Assembly: GCA_036276695.1 (NCBI GenBank)
Contig: DASUOI010000015.1
Location: 1 to 7,121 of the forward strand
Reading direction: 5' to 3'
Length of the DNA: 7,121 nt
Source of the DNA: JANWLD01 sp036276695
Lineage (GTDB): Bacteria > Patescibacteriota > Saccharimonadia > Saccharimonadales > 2-12-FULL-41-12
The notes beneath the pieces were generated by a model. That model ran no database searches and was not told the DNA's origin. It saw only the letters and a program-made list of their open reading frames with translations. Positions 1-5,996 of the stretch are shown here, in pieces; positions within the stretch are counted from its first letter, which is position 1; every line of letters starts with the position of its first letter. The position numbers were made by a program, and so were the translations under genes.

Positions 1-1528
1 CCCTAAAAATTCCGAAGACCTAAAGAAGTTAATAAAATACGTCTCTAAAAATAAGACGGCCAAGCCGGAACTGTCGATTACTATGCGCAGTGCCGGCACC
101 GATATGTCCGGCGGGGCAATCAATACATCCCTGGTACTTAATATGACGAAATATTTTAATAGTATTATCGATGTGTCGCCGAAAGAAGCTGTGGTTCAGC
201 CGGGTGTTTTTTATAGAGATTTTGAGCCAGCAACGCTTGCTCAAGACGCTTTGATGCCTTCGTTTCCTGCCAGCCGGGAACTCTGCAGCGTAGGCGGTAT
301 GGTCGCCAATAATTCCGGTGGGGAAAAATCATTGGAATACGGCAAGACAGAAAATTTCGTTAAAGAGTTAAAAGTAGTTTTATCCGATGGAAATGAATAC
401 GTTATAAAACCCCTGAACAAAGATGAGCTGGAAGCAAAAATAAAACAGAATGATTTTGAAGGAAAGCTTTATAGCCGGCTTTTTAAACTGTTAAAAGATA
501 ATCACGAGATCCTAAAGAAAGCAAAGCCGAAAGTCAGCAAAGATTCTACCGGATATCATCTGTGGAATGTATACAATCCTAAAAAAGAAATATTCGACCT
601 TACCCATATATTCACCGGCTCCCAAGGAACGCTGGGCGTAATAACGGAAATTAAGTTTAAGCTAATACCTGCCCCGAAAGAATCAGGCAGCCTGATTATA
701 TTTTTAAATCATATGGACAATCTCGGTGAAGTCATAAAAAAGGTCATATCCCACAAGCCAGCGACTTTTGAAGGCTTCGACAACTACACGCTCAATTTGA
801 GTTTCAAGCTATTCTTCAACTTCAAAAAAACCTTAGGGTGGAAGCAAACCGCAAAACTCGGCCTCCAGCTTATGCCGTCGCTCATAAACTTCCGGCGTGG
901 TATACCGAAGATGGTTCTCATAGCGGAATTCACCGGTGAAACAGATGAAGAAGTAGCTGAAAAGGTTCGGACTTTGCACAAAGATATGTCCGAGTTTGGC
1001 CATGACGCGCTTTTTGAAGAGGACGAGACAGAAGACAAAGAAATGAAATTCAGGATTATGCGCCGAGAAAGCTTTACCCTGCTTAGGAATAAGATTAAAG
1101 ATAAACATACTGCGCCCTTTATTGACGATCTCGTTGTCCCCCCGAAACATTTGCCCGAGTTTTTGCCTAAGCTCCGAAAGATAATAAATAAATATAAGCT
1201 TATAGCCACTGTTGCCGGACATATGGGCGACGGTAACTTCCATGTTATACCGCTTATGAAGTTCGAGCTTGCCCGCGAACGGGAGAAAATAGAGCCGGTT
1301 ATGCGGGAGGTCAATGAGCTGGTACTAAGTTACGGCGGTTCAATAAGCGGGGAGCACAATGACGGAATGAGCCGCGGGCCGTGGCTGGAAAAGCAATACG
1401 GCACGGAAGTGCTTGGCCTTTTTAGACAAGTCAAAGACATTTTCGATCCAAAAAATATCTTCAATCCTCATAAGAAAACTGACGCCGACTGGGAATTTTC
1501 GATGAATAACCTGCGGAAACATTTCTAA
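1..1528 (+). CDS. FAD-linked 2-hydroxyacid oxidase/dehydrogenase (GlcD / D-lactate dehydrogenase-like), 5'-truncated
   Basis: The frame is open from base 2, and the 27 residues before the first ATG (base 83) match the family, so the true start lies left of the window; 508 residues are visible. The N-terminal PCMH-type FAD domain shows the glycine loop AGTDMSGG (visible residues 31-38), GGMVANNSGG followed by YG (98-107, 113-114) and GSQGTLGVITE (206-216). The C-terminal oxidase domain has GHMGDGNFH (406-414), GEHNDG (450-455) and a terminal DPKNIFNPHK (482-491), the usual FDPxxxxNPGK ending. The family oxidises 2-hydroxyacids such as lactate, glycolate or 2-hydroxyglutarate with FAD; substrate cannot be told here. 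No membrane segment and no C-terminal Fe-S (CCG) domain is present, so the protein is probably soluble or peripheral. The downstream cupredoxin gene starts 6 nt after the stop, suggesting cotranscription. Electron delivery to quinone and so to the neighbouring oxidase is inference. Family assignment is secure. Confidence 0.9.
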   Translation, partial: PKNSEDLKKLIKYVSKNKTAKPELSITMRSAGTDMSGGAINTSLVLNMTKYFNSIIDVSPKEAVVQPGVFYRDFEPATLAQDALMPSFPASRELCSVGGMVANNSGGEKSLEYGKTENFVKELKVVLSDGNEYVIKPLNKDELEAKIKQNDFEGKLYSRLFKLLKDNHEILKKAKPKVSKDSTGYHLWNVYNPKKEIFDLTHIFTGSQGTLGVITEIKFKLIPAPKESGSLIIFLNHMDNLGEVIKKVISHKPATFEGFDNYTLNLSFKLFFNFKKTLGWKQTAKLGLQLMPSLINFRRGIPKMVLIAEFTGETDEEVAEKVRTLHKDMSEFGHDALFEEDETEDKEMKFRIMRRESFTLLRNKIKDKHTAPFIDDLVVPPKHLPEFLPKLRKIINKYKLIATVAGHMGDGNFHVIPLMKFELAREREKIEPVMREVNELVLSYGGSISGEHNDGMSRGPWLEKQYGTEVLGLFRQVKDIFDPKNIFNPHKKTDADWEFSMNNLRKHF

Positions 1529-1534
1529 AACGTA

Positions 1535-1951
1535 ATGGCAGAGAAAAAGAATAAGAGTTTAGCCCTGCTGTTGCCCGCCTTCTTCATATTTGTGGCTTTA
1601 ATCAGCTTTGGTACATTCTTTATAGCCAAGAACGCGACAAAGCGCGAAGCAGTAAAAGCAGAAGACTGCGAATCTATAGGCCTGGAACATTCCGTAGAGG
1701 TTAAGAATGATGAGTTTGCGCCAAAATCAGTTGATGCGAAAATATGCGATGAATTAACCATAATTAACAGAGACGAAAAGCTAAGGCTTATTGCATTCGG
1801 CCTCCACAATGAACATATATACTACAATGGCGTAACCGAGAAAATCCTTAAAAAAGACGAAGAGCTTACGATAACCTTGAACCAAGCGGGTACCTACATA
1901 TTCCACGATCACCTACAAGAAGAAGTACAGGGAGAATTCAGCGTTCAATAA
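1535..1951 (+). CDS. Membrane-anchored cupredoxin-fold protein with histidine-pair motifs
   Basis: This 138-aa protein has a basic N-terminus (MAEKKNK), one hydrophobic helix at about residues 8-31 and no lipobox, so it should be anchored with its C-terminal domain outside. Residues 53-138 have the cupredoxin layout: a first strand ending DEFAPKSV, then ELTIINRD, LTITLNQAGTYIF and a final GEFSV strand. Type 1 copper needs a Cys, two His and usually a Met. Here the segment before the last strand is FHDHLQEEVQG, where cupredoxins normally have CxxHxxM, so Cys and Met are missing. Four histidines occur in two pairs, H91/H94 (HNEH) and H124/H126 (HDH). Cysteines at 45 and 71 lie elsewhere and could form a disulfide. 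I recall similar HDH-type proteins in CPR genomes, but this is memory, not a search. ATG follows the previous stop by 6 nt with no clear Shine-Dalgarno, so reinitiation is likely. The role could be metal binding or electron relay; it is unknown. Confidence 0.8.
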   Translation: MAEKKNKSLALLLPAFFIFVALISFGTFFIAKNATKREAVKAEDCESIGLEHSVEVKNDEFAPKSVDAKICDELTIINRDEKLRLIAFGLHNEHIYYNGVTEKILKKDEELTITLNQAGTYIFHDHLQEEVQGEFSVQ

Positions 1952-2205
1952 TCGTTAGTTTGCCGGACAAATTTTTTCTTGGCCAGGATTATCGCAGTAA
2001 ATACAGCTCCCGTATAAACCAGCCCCATCAGGCAAGATTCAACCAAGTGGGACCCCCTGTCTACAACCAAAAAAGTCCCGCTGGCAAGTGTGGCTCCGAG
2101 AAGTAAATAATTAGCCCTGAACTTAAAATTGCTAGGCGAAAAGAAAAGCAAGGTAGCAAACAAAATGCTTATCATGGCAATCAATATATGTGTGATAAGA
2201 AGCAT
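1945..2205 (-). CDS. Small three-helix membrane protein of unknown function, last gene of the cyo operon
   Basis: I do not recognise a named family for this 86-aa protein. It has three hydrophobic segments at about residues 2-22, 31-48 and 56-76 and a basic C-terminal tail starting at KKK 76-78. The most notable residues are His6 in the first helix, and Gly43, Arg50, His53, Cys58, Gly61 and Tyr64 around the second and third helices. Its ATG overlaps the cyoE stop by one base (TAATG) with no Shine-Dalgarno, so it is probably translated by coupling to cyoE. That placement implies cotranscription with the oxidase and suggests an accessory, assembly or heme/copper-handling role. This is inference from position and the membrane histidines. 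Its 3' end overlaps the convergent cupredoxin gene by 7 nt. A real gene is supported by the coupling and the regular helix pattern. Confidence 0.75.
   Translation of the reverse strand: MLLITHILIAMISILFATLLFFSPSNFKFRANYLLLGATLASGTFLVVDRGSHLVESCLMGLVYTGAVFTAIILAKKKFVRQTNDY
1957..1980 (+). terminator. Weak candidate intrinsic terminator after the cupredoxin gene
   Basis: Six bases after the TAA stop there is a short stem, AGTTTG (1957-1962) pairing with CAAATT (1968-1973) around a 5-nt loop, followed by TTTTCTT. The stem is AT-rich and includes one G-U pair, so it would be weak. It lies inside the 3' coding end of the opposing 86-aa gene. There is no U-tract in the other direction. Confidence 0.25.
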
Positions 2206-3077
2206 TAGAATAATTGTACTATAAAATTATCGGCTGACACCATAACGCTGAAGACTATCAGAATTAATAGGGAATATCGGAACATTTGCCTTGCCCAGGC
2301 TTCGTTGTATTTCGTTGTCAATCCCAGCGCGCCAAGCCTTATCCATACCAGCCCAAAAACGGCCATGACAACGAAATACAACCAGCTCGTGTAGCCAAAC
2401 ACGCTGAGCAACAAGGATGCAACTACAAATGCTATGGTATAGATAAATATCTGGATCTTAGTGCTCTTAACACCCTTTACCACCGTCATGACCGGTACTT
2501 TCGCTGCGGCATATTCTTTTTTTCGAAAAATTGCTATGGAATAAAATTCCGGGAACTGCCAAAAGAACAGCGCTAAGAACAAAAGAATCGCTGCCGTATC
2601 GATATTGCCGGAAACTGCGGCATATCCAGCTAGTATCGGAGCAGCGCCGGACACGCTGCCCACAGCTGTGCCGTGTATAGACTTGCGCTTGCTTAGAGCG
2701 CCGTATAACCACACGTAAACTATAAAACCCGCCAAACCTATAGCTACCACCAACCAGTTCACCCATAACGCTAGGATTGCTATTCCAAGAATGCCGAGCA
2801 CCACAGAAAATATAGTTGCCGGCTTGCTGTCGACACGGCCGCTGGCTACGCCGCGGTTTTTTGTACGCTCCATAAGCTTATCTATGTCCCGGTCAAAAAC
2901 ATTGTTTAGTACGCAGGCGGAAGCTATGACAAGCGTCATACCCGCGATGGTCGCGGCAAATAAAACTAAATCAAATGTTTTAAAATACCCGCTGGCCAAA
3001 AGGAATCCCGCGACTGCAGTTAGCACATTTCCGTATAGAACCCCCGGCTTGGTCAGCTTGTAATAGGTTTTTATCAA
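2205..3077 (-). CDS. cyoE: Protoheme IX farnesyltransferase (heme O synthase)
   Basis: This UbiA-family membrane prenyltransferase transfers a farnesyl group from farnesyl diphosphate to heme B, giving the heme O used in the CyoB binuclear centre. The first Asp-rich motif is NNVFDRDIDKLMERTKNR (residues 58-75). GAAPILAGYAA (144-154) and the second conserved loop, FRKKEYAAAKVPVMTVVKG (184-202), follow; in the latter the usual form is YRxxDYxxAxIPxLPVVKG. About eight to nine hydrophobic helices fit, and 290 aa is a normal family length. The start is TTG, chosen because the conserved YYKLTKPG segment (5-12) lies just after it and the next ATG is far downstream; TTG overlaps the cyoD TGA stop as TTGA. 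Upstream is only a purine-rich stretch, no strong Shine-Dalgarno. One oddity is WQFPEF (173-178), where family members usually have a His after the Pro (PHF). No heme A synthase is seen here, in line with an o-type enzyme. Confidence 0.95.
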   Translation of the reverse strand: MIKTYYKLTKPGVLYGNVLTAVAGFLLASGYFKTFDLVLFAATIAGMTLVIASACVLNNVFDRDIDKLMERTKNRGVASGRVDSKPATIFSVVLGILGIAILALWVNWLVVAIGLAGFIVYVWLYGALSKRKSIHGTAVGSVSGAAPILAGYAAVSGNIDTAAILLFLALFFWQFPEFYSIAIFRKKEYAAAKVPVMTVVKGVKSTKIQIFIYTIAFVVASLLLSVFGYTSWLYFVVMAVFGLVWIRLGALGLTTKYNEAWARQMFRYSLLILIVFSVMVSADNFIVQLF

Positions 3078-3454
3078 CGCAGGTCTTTCTTCTCTATGGC
3101 CTCTTGTTCTTGAATATATTTTTCAACTTGCTCAGGTGTCCGTTTATGCGCATGGTGGTAATTAAGGTTTACCATTATCCATACCGAACCCAGCACTACG
3201 ATCAATACGGTTTGTACGGCAAAGAAAAAGCTCACCATATTCCATCGCGGTTTTTTCTCTTGGTCCAAGTGCAAGAAATAAAAAAGCTGGATAGAGAGCT
3301 GCAGTACTGCCAAAGCCAATATGGTAAAGGCGACCGTCCAGCCGGAAAGCACTTCGTAAACTACTAAGCAATAAGCAGTCACGGTAAGGATTAGGGAATA
3401 GGCAAAGCCTAGAACATAAGACTTAGTTGTCGCGGTAGGGTGCTTTTCTATCAT
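3074..3454 (-). CDS. cyoD: Cytochrome bo3 quinol oxidase subunit IV
   Basis: This is the small three-helix subunit of the heme-copper quinol oxidase, thought to help assemble or stabilise the CuB site of subunit I. Helices are at about residues 14-33, 40-62 and 72-97. Family signatures are SYVLGF (12-17), FYFLHLD (58-64), WNM (71-73) and the ending GSVWIMVNLNY (89-99), nearly the same as E. coli CyoD. The protein has 126 aa against about 109 in E. coli; the excess is a charged tail after residue 99 with a HHAH cluster and a probable helix (106-126). By the E. coli topology this tail would face outside. The ATG overlaps the cyoC stop as ATGA, and an AGGAGAGG stretch lies upstream. Confidence 0.95.
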   Translation of the reverse strand: MIEKHPTATTKSYVLGFAYSLILTVTAYCLVVYEVLSGWTVAFTILALAVLQLSIQLFYFLHLDQEKKPRWNMVSFFFAVQTVLIVVLGSVWIMVNLNYHHAHKRTPEQVEKYIQEQEAIEKKDLR

Positions 3455-4029
3455 TGCAGATTAACCTCTCCTAATAGATACACTATGGTAAAGATGAATA
3501 TCCAAACTATATCTAGAAAATGCCAAAAAAGACTCAGCATCGTCAGCCGTTTCAGGGAATTGGCCTTGAAGCCACTCCTATATAACTTGAGCATTAAAGT
3601 AGCCATCCAGATAAGTCCGAAGGTTATATGGAGTCCGTGAGTACCGACAAGCGTAAAAAACGCAGACATGAAGGCGCTGGCTTGCCAGCCATAGCCTTCG
3701 TGAGTTAAGTTAGAAAATTCGCTTAATTCCAAAGTTAGGAACATGATTCCCAAAATAAATGTCACGCCGAACCAGCCCAGCGTTTTGGCCTGGTCCTTAT
3801 TGTGAGCCGCAAGCATTGCCAAACCGGCAGTAAAACTGCTGGTAAGTAGAAGTAGGGTTTCTACCAGAACAAACGGCATGCTGAATAATTCCCCGCCTGT
3901 CGGTCCGCCGGCCGTTGAGTCTCGCAAAACCAAGAATGTAGCGAACAGGGTTGCGAACAATACTATGTCGGTCATCAGATATACCCAAAAGCCAAAAATA
4001 GTCTTATTCGTTTCTTGTAATTTGCTCAT
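3451..4029 (-). CDS. cyoC: Cytochrome bo3 quinol oxidase subunit III
   Basis: Subunit III of the quinol oxidase has five membrane helices and no redox cofactor, and it packs against subunit I. The 192-aa protein (about 204 in E. coli) shows helices at about 13-36, 52-75, 85-103, 122-147 and 164-187. Conserved stretches are FWVYLMTD (14-21), TAGGPTG (39-45), PFVLVET (52-58), the block around TLVGTHGLHITFGLIWMA (126-143) and LFWHFLDIVWIFIF (167-180). THGLH and WHF.D are hallmarks of heme-copper oxidase subunit III. The ATG overlaps the cyoB TGA as ATGA, and AGAGG lies 7 nt upstream of it, so the start is well placed. Its own TGA overlaps the cyoD ATG. Confidence 0.96.
   Translation of the reverse strand: MSKLQETNKTIFGFWVYLMTDIVLFATLFATFLVLRDSTAGGPTGGELFSMPFVLVETLLLLTSSFTAGLAMLAAHNKDQAKTLGWFGVTFILGIMFLTLELSEFSNLTHEGYGWQASAFMSAFFTLVGTHGLHITFGLIWMATLMLKLYRSGFKANSLKRLTMLSLFWHFLDIVWIFIFTIVYLLGEVNLQ
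3465..3472 (-). promoter_or_regulatory. Shine-Dalgarno for cyoD, inside cyoC
   Basis: AGGAGAGG on the minus strand ends 10 nt before the cyoD ATG and lies within the last codons of cyoC. It supports this start and allows fresh initiation at cyoD besides coupling through the ATGA overlap. Confidence 0.55.
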
Positions 4030-5996
4030 GCTCTTCCCTCTGCCTCTTTAATCTCTGCCACGCTAACGGTATATTCCGTACTATCGTCATTAATCCGGAT
4101 GATGATCGAGGTTAACACGCCAAGCAGGCATATTGCCGCGAGCCACCAGATGTGCCAAATAAGAGCAAACCCTCCTGCCGCGCTAAATGCAGCTATGACA
4201 ATCCCCATTCCGGTATTTTTTGGCATATTAAACGGTTTATATTCCAAGTCAGGCGATTTATCTTTATTTTGTTTCTGCTCCCAGAACGGATCCCTCGAGC
4301 TAACCTGAGGTATTACAGCAAAATTATAATGAGGGGCCGGAGATTTAGTAGACCACTCAAGGGTTCTGCCATTCCAAGGGTCGCCGGTTCTATCAATGGT
4401 CTTCTTACGGTTCCATATGCTGTAGCCCAGTTGAAATAGCTGAAGGCCGATTCCAGTGAGGATTATCATCAAGCCGATGCCGGACACTATGAACAGTTCC
4501 TGCCAGCCAAGGGAGGCGTCATAATGGCTAAGCCTTCTGGTGGCACCCATAAGTCCTAGGATATAAAGCGGTATGAAAGCCATCAAAAAGCCTATAAGCC
4601 AGCACCAGAAAGCATATAAGCCTATCCTCTCATTAAGCCTGAAGCCGAATATCTTGGGGAACCAATAGGTCAGTCCGGCCATGAAGCCAAACACCACTCC
4701 GCCGATTATCATCGTATGGAAATGCGCCACTAAGAACAAAGAGTTATGAACTTGGAAGTCAATGGCTGGAACGGCCATAAGAACTCCTGCCACCCCGCCG
4801 AGAGTAAATGTCACTACAAAGGCTAGGAACCAGAGCATGGGCGTGGCATAGCGAATCCGACCGCGATACATGGTAAATAGCCAGTTAAATACCTTCACGC
4901 CGGTAGGCACGGCTATGACCATGGTCATTATTCCGAAGAAAGCGTTTACATTCGGCCCTGCTCCCATGGTAAAGAAATGATGCAGCCAGACGACGAACGA
5001 CAGGAATGTTATCGCCCCGAGAGCCCAAACCATGGATGTGTATCCAAAAAGCCGCTTTCTTGAGAACGTAGCTACTACTTCAGAGAAAATTCCGAAGGCC
5101 GGCAGAATAAGTATATAGACTTCCGGATGCCCCCAAGCCCAGATAAGGTTTATATACATCATGGGGTTGCCATCAAAATAGCTGGTAAAAAAGTGCATGT
5201 CCATCAGCCTGTCCAGCGAAAGCATCCCAAGTGTCGCAGTAAGTATAGGAAAGGCGAAAACAACCAATATCATGCTGCATAGGACACTCCAGGCAAACAT
5301 CGGCATCTTCATCATTGTCATTCCCGGCGCCCGCATTTTTATGATAGTCACTAAAAAGTTAATACCGGAAAGCAAACTTCCTACGCCGGCAATCTGCAGG
5401 CTCCATATCCAATAGTCCACCCCTACTCCCGGGCTATATTCCAGCCCCGAAAGCGGCGGGTAAGCCAGCCAGCCAGCTGCGGAAAACTCGCCTACTACGA
5501 GCGAAAGGTTGATTAACACGAACCCTGCCGCGAACAGCCAGAAACTTACCGAGTTCAAGAACGGAAACGCTACGTCCCTCGCCCCAAGCTGAAGCGGCAG
5601 GATAAGGTTTATAATGCCGAACATCAAGCCCATGGCTACGAAAAATATCATTATGGTCCCGTGCGCCGAGAAAACCTGCTGGAATAAATCGTTAGATAAT
5701 ACGCCATTTGAGTCGCCTGAAGCTAACGCCTGATGAACTCTTATCATGGCCGCATCGGAAATACCGCGAAGAAGCATCAGGATGGCGATAGTTATGTACA
5801 TGACTCCGATTTTTTTCGGGTCAAGCGAAGTCAGCCATTCATTCCACAGCCATTTCCAGCGCTTAAAGTAAGTCAATAGCGCCGCGACAGTAAGTCCGCC
5901 GAGGCCCATCATGACCGCACCGCCTATGGTTATCGGGTCATCCGGCAACGCGTCAAAGTTTAAACGGCCGAGTACATTGGACAATATATCTATCAT
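4026..5996 (-). CDS. cyoB: Cytochrome bo3 quinol oxidase subunit I, catalytic heme-copper subunit
   Basis: CyoB reduces O2 to water with electrons from quinol and pumps protons. At 656 aa it is close to E. coli CyoB (about 663), and residues match with a constant offset of +6 up to about residue 488. Low-spin heme ligands are His112 and His427, and the high-spin heme ligand is His425. CuB ligands are His290, His339 and His340, with Tyr294 placed for the His-Tyr crosslink. D-channel residues Asn130, Asp141, Asn148 and Glu292 and K-channel residues Thr365 and Lys368 are present. Arg487 and Arg488 match the heme-propionate arginines. In the quinol site, Arg77, Asp81 and Gln107 match E. coli R71, D75 and Q101, but Leu104 (codon 5685-5687) replaces His98. 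The C-terminal extension typical of CyoB, with TGDPWNGRTLEW (537-548) and MPKNTGMGIVIAAFS (591-605), separates it from cytochrome c oxidases. The ATG overlaps the cyoA stop as ATGA and follows a GAGG site. Confidence 0.98.
   Translation of the reverse strand: MIDILSNVLGRLNFDALPDDPITIGGAVMMGLGGLTVAALLTYFKRWKWLWNEWLTSLDPKKIGVMYITIAILMLLRGISDAAMIRVHQALASGDSNGVLSNDLFQQVFSAHGTIMIFFVAMGLMFGIINLILPLQLGARDVAFPFLNSVSFWLFAAGFVLINLSLVVGEFSAAGWLAYPPLSGLEYSPGVGVDYWIWSLQIAGVGSLLSGINFLVTIIKMRAPGMTMMKMPMFAWSVLCSMILVVFAFPILTATLGMLSLDRLMDMHFFTSYFDGNPMMYINLIWAWGHPEVYILILPAFGIFSEVVATFSRKRLFGYTSMVWALGAITFLSFVVWLHHFFTMGAGPNVNAFFGIMTMVIAVPTGVKVFNWLFTMYRGRIRYATPMLWFLAFVVTFTLGGVAGVLMAVPAIDFQVHNSLFLVAHFHTMIIGGVVFGFMAGLTYWFPKIFGFRLNERIGLYAFWCWLIGFLMAFIPLYILGLMGATRRLSHYDASLGWQELFIVSGIGLMIILTGIGLQLFQLGYSIWNRKKTIDRTGDPWNGRTLEWSTKSPAPHYNFAVIPQVSSRDPFWEQKQNKDKSPDLEYKPFNMPKNTGMGIVIAAFSAAGGFALIWHIWWLAAICLLGVLTSIIIRINDDSTEYTVSVAEIKEAEGRA
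4037..4041 (-). promoter_or_regulatory. Shine-Dalgarno for cyoC, inside cyoB
   Basis: AGAGG on the minus strand, in the last codons of cyoB, is spaced 7 nt from the cyoC ATG and fixes this start. Confidence 0.55.

Noticed and set aside
29..244. Minus-strand 71-aa frame at the left edge
   Set aside because: It is antisense to the FAD-binding loop region of the plus-strand gene and shows no coding features of its own.
784..1314. Long minus-strand open frames (176 and 136 aa) opposite the FAD oxidase gene
   Set aside because: They lie wholly antisense to a strongly conserved coding region, are rich in Ser and Arg with no recognisable domain, and have no gene-like spacing.
1535..1951. Type 1 blue copper protein (plastocyanin or azurin-like)
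   Set aside because: The Cys and Met ligands are absent from the segment before the last strand, so an ordinary blue copper site cannot form.
2467..2766. Minus-strand 99-aa frame inside cyoE
   Set aside because: It is an out-of-frame shadow of cyoE; the cyoE frame holds all family motifs.
3451..5996. Recoded TGA (Gly) as in Absconditabacteria/Gracilibacteria
   Set aside because: cyoA, cyoB, cyoC and cyoD all end at TGA at family-typical lengths with the next start overlapping, and no in-frame TGA interrupts conserved regions.
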